Source: Raphanus sativus
Lineage: Eukaryota > Streptophyta > Magnoliopsida > Brassicales > Brassicaceae
DNA: 64,000 nucleotides
Assembly: GCF_000801105.2 (NCBI RefSeq)
Contig: NC_079511.1
Location: forward strand, 16,019,792 to 16,083,791
Reading direction: 5' to 3'
Shown here piece after piece: positions 1-11,486 of this stretch. A program made the position numbers and the translations under genes. Each line of letters starts with the position of its first letter. The stretch's first letter is position 1. The notes under the pieces were generated by a model. The model was not told the DNA's origin and made no database searches. It saw nothing but the letters and a program-made list of their open reading frames with translations.

Positions 1-1071
1 TACAGTAAAGAGGAGATAGATAATATGGTGACTGATGTATGGAGAGCTCAGGCACACCTTGAGGCAAACATGCACACATTGGTGGAAGACACTTTCCAGC
101 CTTTGGAAGTCAGTTACAAGGACTTCCAGAATGATATGGCTGAGATAAGAGTGGAGCTTGGAAACATATTGACCATGCTTGAGAAAGAGGCTACGCCACC
201 AGTATCGACCGACAGAGTACAAGTACCATAGATCGACATCGGCAAGACTACATCCATGGACCGACTAGAATGTTCATCACCTAAGAAAGATGAATGGGAG
301 GTTGCTTACATCAATACACGGAGTTGAGACGTCTACAGCCCTCTCAACAACAATGTCGAATGGTTAAGCAAGATGATCGATCTTCTACAGAAAGAGTTGG
401 ACACAATTCGCCAGAATGACCAAGCTAAGAATGCTACCTTTTCTTCGATCGACAGGCCTAGACAAATATCGATCGACATCGAACCACCACCAGCGAGAAA
501 AGCATGCACTACAGCAGAAGTTGATGAGCTTAAAGATGAGCTGTACGAGGCTATGGATGCTATGGAGAGGAGACTCAACGGGACCTGTTATACCATTGAC
601 TACACTGTTAACGAACGAGTTAACAGCCTATGCAGAACTACTCGCCATATGAAGGGCAATATACGTGCTCTGCAGTACCAAGGACAGTGCTCACAGTCGA
701 TCGACACAGTAGATTCTGAGTCGACCGACAGACCCCTCAGCAAAATGACCGACGCGCATCTCGTAGCATCGATCGACACCGAGTCTTTAGCAGACTGAGA
801 TCAGTTTATTCTTGACAGGATCGATGCATTACAGAGTGAGCTGAAGGAATTGTCCGTACATAATACCTACCAGACCATCGACAGGAAGGTTGACAACATC
901 AAATACATTGAGAATTCTGTGAGGAAACTTCAAGATACAGTCCTCCAGATAGATAAGAAACAACTACGAGCGGATGATGCCACAAGAAGCTTCGTCGCCA
1001 CATGGTTCAATAGTAGGAGACACAAGATTGATGATTGCTGTCTGGCAATCAGCAGTTTCTGCACCCCATGA
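1..1071 (+). pseudogene. Retrotransposon ORF remnant, coiled-coil and 'SID' motif rich
   Basis: One reading frame (frame 1) runs from the window edge to a TGA at 1069-1071 and is broken by in-frame stops at 229-231 (TAG), 325-327 (TGA) and 796-798 (TGA). The translation is charged and heptad-like (for example around 373-430 and 520-580), suggesting coiled coils. Ser/Thr-Ile-Asp-Thr/Arg triplets recur because ATCGATCGAC-type motifs are read in one frame. It lies upstream of a polypurine tract and an LTR on the same strand, so I infer it is the 3' internal ORF of an Athila/Tat-like Ty3/gypsy element. I see no catalytic motif. The element start lies outside the window. Confidence 0.6.
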
Positions 1072-1119
1072 GTCACTCACCTACCACAGTCAAGCTAAAT
1101 GACTATAACAAAGCGCTGA

Positions 1120-1135
1120 GTGGGAGGCAACCCAC
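1120..1135 (+). other. Conserved gypsy post-ORF motif, copy 1
   Basis: GTGGGAGGCAACCCAC follows the ORF by about 50 bases and is itself an inverted repeat (GTGGG/CCCAC). Nearly the same motif recurs at 4941-4955 after the integrase remnant. This kind of motif is commonly seen just downstream of pol or ORF stops in plant Athila/Tat elements. Its function is unknown to me. Confidence 0.6.
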
Positions 1136-2432
1136 TATTAGGTTTTCTTTTATTTTTCTTTATTTTACTTTATTTTTCATTTTTGCTTTTATTTTTTTTT
1201 CGGATTTATTTTTCAGTTTTTATTAGATCCAAGTAGAATGATGATTCCATCGACCGACATTCACCATTCATATCGCTCGACACCACACAACAATTACTAA
1301 CGATCGACGTACACCACTACGAATCGATCGACACCTTGTCGATCAGGTTTATTCATTCTAACTTATTATATTTATTAATTATGATTTATTTTATTTACCT
1401 CACCACCGGCTGTGTTACACTGGGACAGTGTAATTTAAGTCTGGGGGGGGGAGTTTACTAATATGTGTTTTTATTATGGTTTTTATTCAAATTGTTTTTT
1501 CAAAATTATTTTTCGTATAAGTATTAAATAAGAACATTGATATAGATTTATATTTAATTGTCTGACCACTCTTTAGCACCATTCTAGATTACTGATTGCA
1601 GATAGTACTAAATATGCTAAAGTGGATCAACCTGTCACCTATATTCACTAGCTAAGATTGTTTGAAGGAACCAAAGCTGACCTCCAACACTAATACTGAC
1701 TTATTTGCTTGTCTTGGGGCTTGGAAATCACTGGATCGGAATCCTCCTACAAGTCTGGAAGGTAAAAAGTCTGTGTGTTTCTGGTTCCATTCCTTCTCTC
1801 TCCTCAGCGTCTGGAGATCTAAGTTTATGTTATAAAAGATTGAAATGATTTCTTGAGAGGCAGAGGGGTAGGAGTGATTCCTGCGACCCCAGTATTCTAA
1901 ATCTCAAGGATGATCACACATTGGGGAAACAAAGGATAGGTTGAGTACCGAACCCCATTATTCGCTACACTTTGCCAAAAAAATGTATGAGTTACAATGC
2001 AAATGTCAATGAGATGGACTAGATGACCTATGTGGCATCGAAACCTGTTGAAATTGAAACTAATAAGAGATTCAGAGAAGAGAGAAGAGGGGAGAAAGGG
2101 ACCAGAGAAGACTAGCTGTGTGTTCAGATACTTGTTTGAGTTGAATCCATGTGTCCTTTGATCGATACTCCCAAGGTAAAGCCTGCACTTTTATTTTATG
2201 TTAAGAAATGAGGTTAGTAGAGGGGAATGTCAAATGAGATTTGCTAAGTTGTTGACTAGATGAGTTTGGTTGCTAAGCTAGGATAAGGCATAATGAACTT
2301 CTGTGATTAGGATGTCTAGACATGTATTGCAAACCCATAGAGTGATGACTTCAATATTTTGAATCTTTGAGTTCCTGCTGTTTTCAAACCTTTTCCAAAA
2401 CTACTGTTTTTGCTTGAGGACAAGCAAATGAG
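1136..2432 (+). other. Noncoding 3' internal region of the Athila-like element
   Basis: There is no convincing coding sequence here. The stretch holds more ATCGATCGAC-type motifs (1245-1345), a first G-rich tract at 1441-1453 that resembles a polypurine tract, and AT-rich filler leading to the second polypurine tract at 2433. A long noncoding 3' region with extra polypurine-like tracts fits Athila/Tat elements. Confidence 0.5.
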
Positions 2433-2447
2433 TAAGTCTGGGGGAGT
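2433..2447 (+). other. Polypurine tract before LTR
   Basis: AAGTCTGGGGGAGT lies directly before the TG that opens the LTR. This is the expected position and composition for the plus-strand primer of an LTR retrotransposon. Confidence 0.7.
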
Positions 2448-3806
2448 TGATATACCATGGATTTTACCCGTTTTTAACCATGGTATACTAGTATTTTATT
2501 ATATATTTAATCTGTTTTCTAGCCTGTTAGGTATGTTTTCAGGTTCAGGAGCATTTTGTGAGAAAGTGATGTTTTTGGAGCATTTTGGAGTGCAAGAGAT
2601 GATACACCCGAGTTGACCATTCAAGACTAAGTCGGAAGTCAACATTGCGATTATAATCGATCGATACTCATCCTGAGTTGTCGATCGATGTAGCTGAGAA
2701 GATCCGCGTACTAGAAGATTATAATCGATCGATACACATCCAGTGTTGTCGATCGATATCGAAGACGAAATGGTTTAGCCGACTACTTCACCAAGACTTC
2801 ACCAAATTACGAGATTGCCCCTGACGAGTTTTTAACCTAATGGAAATGCTTAAATATTCCTGCTAAGTGTTTTTTGACGGCAACCTTCGAAAGAAGCAAG
2901 CTTTTGACAACCCTCAAGAGAAAAGCAGAGAGTGTGAGAGAGAGACTAGATTTTTATTTGTTTTGAGAGATTGGAGAGATTTCTCATCTCCTTTTGTATT
3001 TCTACTTTATTCTATCTATGCAATTCTTTCATCTATCTATTGTTATGAATTGTTTAGCTATGTCTGAGTAGTCTACTTGTTAGATCTAGGGTTCAAATAG
3101 GTTTGTGGGATTAGCCCCAAACTATAATTGCTAAGTTGTGGTACTCATCAAATGGATTGCACCCTATGCTTGTTTTAGATTAGCTAACTAGAACATAGAT
3201 CACTAGGATCTTTGATTATCTTGAATTATCCATTTGAGCTTGCTTGTCTCCCGTTGAGAAGAGCGACAGCTCCTCCTTGAGACCTTGTGTTCATATTCGG
3301 CTCGCGCCTAGGCAGATCTAGAAGCCGTCGATCGATATCCCGACAGGTGAATCGATCGGCGCTGCGAAAGGTGTATCGCTCGATATCTCAAAAGGATATC
3401 GACCGACTCTTTTTCTGCGCCAACATTACGACAGTTGAGGCCAGAGATCTAGATTATTTAACCAGTGATACTTCACTTGAGTTAAGCGGCTGAGATCTAT
3501 AGTATCATGCAAGCAACTTGTTAAAGCATTTATAGAGATTATAATCTCCATTCCTGAATAGAAACCCTATGTCTAGCACTCTTTATCACATTTAAACAAC
3601 CCATCATATTGTTAGTTAGAGCAACTACCTTGCTCATTTTAGGAATTATTACTTTTATTTCCATCATATAAACCAACCTTGCCTAGGATTGATTAGTAGA
3701 TTTTATTTAATTGGTTCCCTAGCTCCTCGTGGTTCGATCCCTAAGTACTACAGCTGTACCTCTTATTTGAGAGAGTAAGCTCTACTGGGTAATTTGAGCA
3801 CTATCA
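2448..3806 (+). mobile_element. LTR of Athila/Tat-like element (probable 3' LTR)
   Basis: The segment starts TGATATACC just after the polypurine tract and ends CTATCA, giving TG...CA ends and a length of about 1.36 kb, which suits Athila-class LTRs. Near the 5' end is an inverted repeat (ATACCATGG at 2452 and CCATGGTAT at about 2478). ATCGATCGAT palindromes recur at 2655-2755 and 3325-3400. Integrase sequence starts immediately after, so internal sequence was lost or two elements were joined. No second LTR is in the window for comparison, so the 3' border is inferred from the CA end and the abrupt switch to coding sequence. Confidence 0.6.
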
Positions 3807-4857
3807 ATCACATCCATTGTTCTTCTTATGCTGGACACTTTGCAGCATTCAAAACCGTCTCCAAGATCCTACAAGCCGGTTTATGGTGGCCCACCATGTT
3901 CTTTGATGCCCAAGCTTTCATCTCCAAGTGCAACTCATGCCAACGACAAGGGAACATCAGCAAGAGGAATGAGATGCCCCAGAACTTCATACTTGAGATT
4001 GAGGTGTTCGACTGTGGGGAATTGAGTTCATGGGACCATTCTCACCTTCCTACAAGAACGAGAACATTCTAGTAGCGGTGGATTATGTCTCAAAGTGGGT
4101 GGAAGCAATCGCCAGCCCCACCAATGATGTGCGTGCAGTGACCTAGATGTTCAAATCAATCATCTTTCCAAGGTTCAGAGTACCTAGGGTGGTCATAAGC
4201 GATGGTGGCACCCAATTCACCAACAAGGTCTTCCAAGGCCTCTTGAAGAAGAATGGTGTAAAGCATAAGGTCGCAACCGCATATCACCCCCAAACCAGTG
4301 GCCAAGTGGAAGTGTTTAATAGAGAGATCAAGAGCATTCTACAGAAAACAGTCAGAACAACCCGCAAGGACTGGTCTCTAAAACTAGATGATGCGCTGTG
4401 GGCTTACAAAACATCCTACAAGACACCACTCGGAACCACTCCCTATCACCTGGTCTATGGCAAGGCGTGCCAGCTCCAGGTGGAACTTGAATACAAGGAA
4501 GCATCGGCTGTCAAACTGCTCAACTTCGACATCAAATCAGCCAAGAAGAGGCGATCAATCCAGATCCACGAGCTGGAAGAGATCAGGCATCTGGCCTACG
4601 AGAGCTCAAAGATCTATAAGGAAAAGACCAAGGCATATCATGATAAGCAGAAACTTTGAACCAAACGATCAGGTCTTGCTCTTTAATTCCAGGTTGAGGC
4701 TGTTCCCTGGCAAACTGAAGTCAAAATGGTCCAAACCCTTTACAATTAAAGAGGTTCGACCATATGGAGCAGTTGTGTTGCTGTACAAAAATGGAGGATA
4801 ATTTGTTGTGAATGGTCAGCGTATCAAGCCTTACCTTGCAGAGACAACAATTGCATA
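3806..4857 (+). pseudogene. Ty3/gypsy (Athila/Tat-type) integrase, broken
   Basis: Order: an H2C2 zinc-binding region (His near 3812, His near 3835, then the CNSC pair near 3930-3945), a core with DYVSKW and the SDGG acid motif (near 4200), the HPQTSGQVE catalytic-Glu block (near 4285), and a C-terminal part with FPGKLKSKW (near 4705). It is not functional. A one-base loss near 4014 shifts frame before the core, a TAG stands at 4144-4146, and the frame shifts again near 4650 before a TGA. The C-terminal motif continues in another frame to about 4857. The reverse transcriptase and RNase H that should precede it are missing; the preceding sequence is an LTR. Confidence 0.85.
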
Positions 4858-4940
4858 AGGTGAAGAAATTCCCTTAGGCGATCCCTCCACAGCTTAATAG
4901 GCTAACCAAAGTCAAGTTAGTGACTTAAACCAAGCACTTG

Positions 4941-4955
4941 GTGGGAGGCAACCCA
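4941..4955 (+). other. Conserved gypsy post-pol motif, copy 2
   Basis: GTGGGAGGCAACCCA occurs about 85 bases after the integrase remnant, matching the copy at 1120. Two copies about 3.8 kb apart, each following a coding remnant, suggest the motif marks the end of each coding block in this element type. Confidence 0.6.
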
Positions 4956-5039
4956 TTTGTAAGTTTAAATAATTCTTTTCTTTTATTTTTTCTTTAGATT
5001 GTTCTTAATTTATTTTTCAGGAAAAAGAAAATCCGTAAT

Positions 5040-5828
5040 TTCCTGAAGGAACAATCCATTGACTGTTCTCGCTGGAGAACAGCTGCTCTTCCAGGTAAGT
5101 TTTCGGACACATAAAAAAAATTAGCAAAATGAAATAAATAAAAAAGGAAGAGGAAGCGGTTAGGGTTTGCCCATTAAAGGACGACCCGACCACTCCCCCT
5201 TCTCTCTCGCCGCAAAGCCCTCTCCTTTAGAGAAAGAACCCTAAAATCGAAACCTCATTCCTCAATTGTTTTTGCGATTTTTGGTTATAATCTCTTGGAT
5301 TCTCGAGTTTCATTTGTTTTTGCAGACATCACTCTCTTCAACAAGGTAAGCAACTCGAAAACCCAACCCACAATCGATGATGCAAATCGCGATTTTGGGT
5401 TATCCCCTCTTGTTTCTTCTCACACTTTATTTGATTGGTTCTAGTTAGCATTGGCTGTGAATCACTCCATCCTAGGTTTCTAGTTTGATTAGGAGAACAA
5501 AAGCTGAAAGGGAATATGAACCGCCTTGTTTGAGTTAATAGATGGAAATCGAGGATGACAATGTGACCGTCGGAATTCGCGATTGGTGTAGTTCTTGATG
5601 TGTTTTGAAACTAATCGCTTGCATGATCTAAGATCGATAGACTCAACTGTTCGTATCCTTAATGAAAATCGATTGATTTGCATGTTGAGTTACTCTGTTG
5701 TGTGTTTGATCTCAGGTTGTTTGGAAGTTGATGGACTTAAACGTAAATGAGAATGGTTAGAAATCCACCACTTTTCTAAACAACCCATGAGCTGAACTGA
5801 TTTTTTCATTGCTTTATTGTTTTTGCAG
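5040..5828 (+). other. Spliced-looking leader of the Athila ORF-1-type gene
   Basis: CCAG|GTAAGT at 5095 is a strong donor. TTTTTGCAG ending at 5325 and AAG|GTAAGC at 5346 would frame a 20-nt exon (5326-5345). TTTTTGCAG ending at 5828 is an acceptor directly abutting the ATG at 5829. Together these suggest the downstream ORF was expressed from a spliced subgenomic RNA. This is inference from splice-site shape only; nothing else coding is visible in this stretch. Confidence 0.45.
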
Positions 5829-6527
5829 ATGCCTCCACGAACCAAGGTGAAGTCGGTCAAGACACCAAAGGTCACTGGCGAGAACTACACACCTCATCCG
5901 AACCACAACGCTCCAGCTTCTTACCCATGGCCACGCCTAGAGGAGGGACAACCAATTAATCTCGACGACCCACTGATCCTTGACTTTAACTGCGAAGGAT
6001 GGGACAAGGAATCCACAGCACCCTACAACTACCTGCTCCACGCTGAGATCCTGCCCACTAGATTCGGCCATGCAGAAACACTTGTTGCCCTTGGGTTCGA
6101 CACGAACGTGTTCGATACACTACAAGCTATGGGGATTGCACCGCTCTGCTACCAGATTCACGAGCTATACCCAGACCTCGTCCGTCAAGAACTTGCCACA
6201 GCTCACATCGGGTACGACAACCCATCAGAACCTACCTACGAGAACTGCTCTTTTTCCTTCATGGCCGATGGGAAGTTCTGCTCGCTCTCCCTCGACATGA
6301 TCAATAAGATCTATGAGATCGCAGAAGACCCAAATGAGGTAGCAGTAGAAAAGAAGTTCTCACCATCCAATGCATATTGGGACCTCATCGCGACCGGAAC
6401 ATTCATGTCCTGCAAGGCGTACCAGTCGCAGATCAGGAACCCCACTCTGAGGGCTATCGCGAAGATGATCTCCAACCTCCTGTTCGCAAAGGAGCACACC
6501 TCTAAGGTCACCAACGGAGTGATATGA
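5829..6527 (+). CDS. Athila ORF-1-type retrotransposon protein, truncated
   Basis: The frame is open for 232 codons from an ATG that abuts a splice acceptor to a TGA at 6525-6527. The acidic N-terminal third is followed by blocks that resemble the Arabidopsis retrotransposon ORF-1 (ATHILA) family: a YNYLLHAEILPTRFGH stretch (residues about 74-89), a central segment ending in ELATAHIGYD (about 121-133), and an LSLDMINKIYE block (about 158-168). Family members are much longer, so the C-terminal part was lost before 6528. It follows the integrase remnant, the position of the env-like ORF in Athila elements. The biochemical role is unknown. Family membership is from recognition of residue patterns. 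Confidence 0.6.
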   Translation: MPPRTKVKSVKTPKVTGENYTPHPNHNAPASYPWPRLEEGQPINLDDPLILDFNCEGWDKESTAPYNYLLHAEILPTRFGHAETLVALGFDTNVFDTLQAMGIAPLCYQIHELYPDLVRQELATAHIGYDNPSEPTYENCSFSFMADGKFCSLSLDMINKIYEIAEDPNEVAVEKKFSPSNAYWDLIATGTFMSCKAYQSQIRNPTLRAIAKMISNLLFAKEHTSKVTNGVI

Positions 6528-6641
6528 GCCTGTCGCCTTATCTGAGCTCGAGTAACCGGAGCCGTAGCTTTGTAAGTAAGAACTGAGAACTTTGTTTGTA
6601 AAGCTTCATTTAACTCTAGTCTCTCTTGAGAATAAGGTTAA
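6528..6641 (+). other. Remnant between two gypsy elements
   Basis: The short AT-rich tail of the Athila-like fragment ends at GGTTAA, where the chromovirus LTR begins with TGTTGG. I see no gene here. Confidence 0.4.
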
Positions 6642-6832
6642 TGTTGGAAGATGATTCTTTATTGATAATTATATATGTTTATATAGGGCTATTACAAATC
6701 ATAACCCTAAGTAAGAAAGAAAAATTACTTAATATCTATAATAGGAAAAATACCAAATCTCTATTAATGCTTCTAAGGAAAATACTAGTTTCTGGTCTTC
6801 TTTCTCTGGTACGTGATACCATAAGTGTATCA
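6642..6832 (-). mobile_element. Short 3' LTR of the chromovirus
   Basis: On the minus strand it begins TGATACACTTATGGTATCA, itself nearly palindromic, after a purine-rich GAGGAGGGGAG tract (6833-6845), and ends CCAACA at 6642. At 191 bp it is short. It holds a TATA-like CCTATATAAAC (about 6677-6689) and an AATAAAG signal near the end. With the 5' LTR missing, the LTR pair cannot be compared. Confidence 0.65.
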
Positions 6833-6839
6833 TTACTCC

Positions 6840-7151
6840 CCTCCTCGACAAGGAGCTTGTCCTCAAGCTCTATCTCTGGAAATGCTTCACCTAACTTCTC
6901 TGCATCTTCCCACGTTGCAGTCTCTGATGCTTCATTCCACTTGACCAAAACTTGTCGAACACCTCCATGAATGCGAGCTCAAAGAAACTTGATTGGTGTA
7001 GTCGGTAACACTCGTCCCTGAAAAACCGGTGGTAGCAGAGGCTCTGCATTGGGTCGGTCTCCTTTGTGCGCTTTAAGCAGTGAGATGTGGAAAACATCAT
7101 GAATTTGAGACCCAGCCGGAAGATGGAGAAGATAGGAAACTGTTCCCACAC
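6840..7151 (-). pseudogene. Integrase C-terminus with chromodomain-like tail, broken
   Basis: Two overlapping minus-strand frames carry the pieces. The more 5' one has the LRLGLKF-like and LPAGSQIHD-like linker region near 7120. The more 3' one has VKWN...ATWEDAE.L...FPE..LEDK (about 6945-6860), the characteristic chromodomain pattern of chromovirus integrases. A frameshift near 6950 separates them. In living chromoviruses this domain is thought to steer integration to particular chromatin; here it is a fossil. Confidence 0.7.
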
Positions 7152-7250
7152 GAGCTAGTATACAAATGGTCTATAAAACTTGGGATATAGCTTTGTGAAT
7201 GCCCTCTTTGCGACGGTGAGCTGTCGGTAAGGATGTAACTTCAACCAAAC

Positions 7251-8124
7251 CTAGTCCCCAATCTTGAATTCAGCTGCGCGATGATGTTTATCATATACAG
7301 CTTTCATTCTGTTATGAGCGTCCATCAAACGTTCCCGTGCCACTGCTAAGAACTCATCTCTTCTTTCCAACTCAACATTAACCGCTTCAACTTTGGAACT
7401 CCCTGTAGTATAGTCTAAAAGGCGAGGTGGTTCTCTCCCATAAACCATTCTAAATGGTGTGTCTTTGAGACTAGTGTGGTAGGATGTATTGTAGCAATAC
7501 TCAATCCAAGGGAGCCAAGTAAGCCATTTACGTGGTTCATCTCCTGTAACACACCTAAGATACATCTCCAGTGTCCTATTAACCACCTCTGTTTGTCCAT
7601 CAGACTGCGGTTGATAGGCAGTTGTAAAACACAGGTTCGTACCCATAAGCCTGAATAATTCACGCCAAAAAATGCTTCGAAAGACCTTGTCTCTGTCAAA
7701 GACAATTGTTTCTGGCATTCCATGCAATCTTACAATGTCTCGGAAGAACGCTTGGGCTACAAAAACAGCAGTATAAGGGTGGCTTAAGGCTATGAAGTGC
7801 GCGTACTTAGAGAAGTGATCGACCACCACCAGAATCCCTCTCTTTCCCGAAACTTATGGTAATGCTTCAACGAAATCCATAGAGATGTCAGCCCATATCT
7901 TTGTAGGAATCGCCAGAGGTTTGCATCAATCCTGCTGGCTGGAGTGTTTCCCATTTATTTTTCTGACAAATCTGACATGTACTCACAAACTCTTGAATAC
8001 TCTTTTTCCAGCCTTTCCAATAAAAATCCTTACGAATCCGTTCCAGAGTCTTCTGGACACCTTCATGGCCAAAGTTATGAAAACCAGTCATTACTTCTCT
8101 AACCAAATCTGAACTGGAGTCCAA
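7251..8124 (-). pseudogene. Chromovirus integrase zinc-binding and catalytic core
   Basis: The H2C2 domain lies at 8124-7888: FHNFGHEG supplies the histidines and CQICQ the cysteines. The core at 7829-7251 shows VVDHFSKYAHF for the first Asp, FDRDKVF for the second and QSDGQTEVVNR for the Glu, so the DDE residues are all present. The SDRD context of the second Asp is changed to FDRD. The two parts lie in different frames with a gap near 7840-7888 and a stop at 7248. The pieces are recognisable but not joined in one ORF. Confidence 0.85.
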
Positions 8125-8448
8125 ATAAACAACTCCTTTACGAAATATAAGACCATCATTCGCTTCCCATAGTTCTGATTCTTCCCCATGAATGATTCTA
8201 TCTCTGAGTTTTCCAAGTCTCTCGTTGGTGTAATCTCTTGGCGGATTCGGGACAGAATACCGCTTGTAGAGCTTTGTAGTGCATGAAGTTCACTAACCTC
8301 CTCGGGTCCGTTGTCATCACATCTAGATAGGGCATCAGCGACCTTATTGGTCATCCCAGAACGAATCTCGACTGACAAAATCGAAACCGAGAAGTTTACT
8401 AATCCAATGAATTTGTGGAGATGTAGAGAGCCGCTGTTCCAACAAATA

Positions 8449-8800
8449 CTAAAGACTGTAGTGATCTGTTCGTATGAGGAATCGGCGCCCCCACAAATAT
8501 GGTCTCCAGTGGAGCACTGCCTTTGCCAACCCAATTAATTCTCTCTCATACGCTGCGAGGTTGACGTGACGAGCTTCTAACGTTATGCTAAAAATGCAAT
8601 AGGATGTCCTTCCTGCTGCAGAACTGCCCCAATACCACTTCCCGAAGCACATATTCCACAAAAAAATCTTTAGTGAAATTTGGTAATGCCAACTGAACCG
8701 TGCCTTCTTTAATAGTTGAGTCAATGGAGCAGCAATGACGCCATACCTTGTATGAATTTTCGGTAATAACCTGACAGGCCCAAAATCCTCTCAATGCACG
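8449..8800 (-). pseudogene. Chromovirus RNase H fragment
   Basis: The frame 8724-8449 contains LAAYERELIGLAKAVLHWRPY then FLIRTDHYSL, matching the YERELxA...W.HYL...F...TDH.SL pattern of gypsy RNase H. The upstream half of the domain (8800-8600) is spread over two frames. It lies directly after reverse transcriptase, as expected. Confidence 0.75.
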
Positions 8801-8898
8801 GATTGTCGCCAGTTGAGGCCACTGTGTAATCGCCTCAATTTTTTTTGATCAACTTGGACACCTTCATGCGAAATAACATGTCCAAGATAGCCTACCTC

Positions 8899-9549
8899 TT
8901 ACTTCCCAAAAGAACACTTAACCCTTTTTATTAGCAACTGATGTTCTTGTAACACCTGTAACACATACTCAACATGTCGTACATGATCTGCCCATGTCTT
9001 GCTATAGATTAAAATATCGTCGTCAAACACCAAGACAAACTTTCGAAGCACATTTGTAAACACCAAATTCATCAAGCTCTGAAAGGTGGATGGGGCATTC
9101 ACAAGGCCAAACGGCATTACCAAGAACTCATAATGACCATGATGTGTGCAGAAGGCCGTTTTCTTAATGTCTTCTTCAAACATGCGGATTTGATGGTAGC
9201 CTGATGTTAAATCGAGTTTTGTAAAGAACCGAGCTCCATGTAGTTCATCCAGCAATTCGTCCACAACCGGAATTGGGAACTTGTCTTTCACCATGATATT
9301 ATTCAGATCTCAATAATCAATGCAGAAACTCCAAGTATTGTCTGTTTTCTTTACTAGTAGCACCGGTGAAGAGAATGGAGAACTACTTGGTTGAATCACC
9401 CCGTTGTGAAGCATCTCAGTGCACTGTTTTTCTATTTCATCTTTAAGGAGGTGCGGGTAATGGTATGGACGTACTGCCACCGGATTTGACCCTTGAAGCA
9501 AACGAATCCTATGATCGTAATCCCGGTGGCAGACCAACTGGTATCGCAA
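8899..9549 (-). pseudogene. Chromovirus reverse transcriptase, broken
   Basis: The N-terminal piece (9549-9310) has the GVIQPSSSPFSSPVLLVKK block and stops at CIDY near the usual CVDYR. A second piece (9294-8899) continues through [23 protein letters not shown], the SGYHQIRM and [19 protein letters not shown] blocks, and the catalytic FDDDILIYS, where both catalytic Asp residues remain. A stop near 9308-9310 separates the pieces. Downstream comes the [11 protein letters not shown] connection segment. The enzyme would have copied element RNA into DNA. Confidence 0.9.
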
Positions 9550-9860
9550 ACACCGAACTGAATATCTGGAGTACCCTATCGAGCAAGTCCGACGCTGGTT
9601 TCGGGTTTAGAGCCGAAATGCTCTGTTTTGGCTTCTGTGGTATGCGTCGTATACTAGTTCCCGGTGTCGTAAACACTTCTTCTTCATCGGAGAACCAATG
9701 TTCCAATCCCCCCGAGTGATAACCTAACGCGTGAAGAGACATATTTGTCTTGTCACGTTCTTCTGCTTCACCGTGCCATATAACTGGCATGGAGCCATGA
9801 TTGAACTCGATAGTATTGTTTGGTCCATCTCATATTACTCTTCCTAATGCATTCAACCAT

Positions 9861-10313
9861 CTAATCAGCACCACATCCTGTCAAAGGAATTGCAAAGCAG
9901 TCAACTTTGAATTGGTGCCCTTGTACTGTTATTGACAAGCCTTGACAAAATCCTTCAATTGGACATCGCCCTCTGTTGGGAAGACCTACGAATCGGCCGG
10001 GTTTACGGTGTATCGGTATTCCCAACTTCTCTACCAAACTGCTCTTGATACAGTTGTGAGTGCTCCCCGTATCAAGCAATACCCAACCTCTTCCTGTCAA
10101 GATATCAGTTTGTACTTGGAAGGTTCGCTCGTTTTGTTCCCCATTCATGGCGTTTATGGAGATTTCTAACTCGTCTTCCTCAATCCACTCATCGTCTTGA
10201 TTATCTCTCTCCATGACTGGCATAATATGAAAGAGAACTGGAGTACAAACATTAGTAGGCGTATATAAGTCATCGCAATTGAAACAAATCCCTTTCGATT
10301 TTCGATCCGCCAT
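9861..10313 (-). pseudogene. Gag zinc knuckle and aspartic protease fragment
   Basis: The translation starts MADRKSKGICFNCDD, the beginning of a CCHC-like knuckle whose His is no longer in place. It then reaches VLLDTGSTHNCI (near 10080), the DTGS aspartic protease active site, followed by the KLGIPI and C-terminal strands. This is the usual gag-to-protease order of chromoviruses. The frame is closed at both ends relative to its neighbours. Confidence 0.75.
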
Positions 10314-10626
10314 CTCTGCTGGCGTTAATTTTTTCTAGAATCTCTTCTGGCCCGTTTGCTTTTGAGGTCCTAGTTTTGTTGTTTTTACTTCTGACCCTCG
10401 ATTCTCTTGCCGAGCTGATACCCCAAGTGTCTTAGTGATAGCGCTAGATGACCACCAAATGTCCTGGCGCGTTTATCACTGTCAATCTTGTACTCGTTAT
10501 CTCTAGAATACTCTATGGCTTCAAAGATTGTTTCAGGGCGCAGATATTCAACTTATTTCCGTAAGTTATCTGTCAACCCTGCACAGAATTTCCATTGTTG
10601 ATCACCCGAGAGTCTTGTTTGTCGGC

Positions 10627-11486
10627 TTAGACATTCTTCAAACTGCTGCAGTACTCATCCACGGTTCCAGTGTGTCTAAGATTCGACAATTCACCCACTG
10701 GATTCACTGCATCTGCCTTTCCAAATCGACTTTTGCAGATCCTTTTAAACTCCTCCCATCCAAGTTTATGTGTTACCAATCGTCGCAAGTTGAGGTACCA
10801 GTGGTACGCTTGTCTAACTTTCGTATCGTCGCTGAATATTCTTTGATCCGCAAAGAAATCATCACACTTTTGTAACCACTCCGTAGCATATGTTGTCTCA
10901 TCAAATGGTGGAAACTTTATTTTGGCTGCTTTCACACATCTTCTTTCGAAGTGGTTGCTTCTGTCCTCACGAGTTTCGTAATATCCTCCCTCCATCAACC
11001 CTTCGGTGTTCGATAATCCCCTGAATTTTGATTAGAGTCGTGTGGTGCCGCACCAATTGGTCTAACATTCCAGTCTCCTCCTCCATCGGTTCTCCTATGC
11101 CCTCGTTCTCTTACTACAGCTCGGTGTGGCCATGGTCCCCCGGAGAACCCATAATTGGACTCGTTTACCAAGCTGCAACTCCTCACCGGAATGTTTTTCT
11201 CAGCTTTGGAGGGTGTAAAACTCGTACCAACTTTGGTATCGGATGATATCGCCCCTTTGCTCCCTTTACTCCCATCTAATATTTCCACTTCAGAAAGTTC
11301 TTTGGTTGAGAATTTGATCGCCTTACCGCGATCCAAGTTAGCAGTTTCATGACGCACCATTCTCTCTTGTAGAGTTCTCATGTTCGCATTCTGAGTTTTC
11401 CTGTTATCATCTATCTTTGGATTCATCGATTGCATCATCTCCATCATCTTTGCCATCTGTTTCAAAAGCGCCTCAGTGTCCCCCAT
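10627..11486 (-). pseudogene. Chromovirus gag, two frames
   Basis: The first frame (11486-10995) starts MGDTEALLKQMAKMMEMM, a Met-rich coiled-coil typical of chromovirus gag N-termini, and closes at a TGA overlapping the next Met. The second frame (10998-10627) carries the capsid-like block IKFPPFDET...WLQKCDDFF...AYHW...WEEFKRICKSRFG. A frameshift at about 10995 separates them. The gag start sits only a few bases from the junction with the peptide array. Confidence 0.75.
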
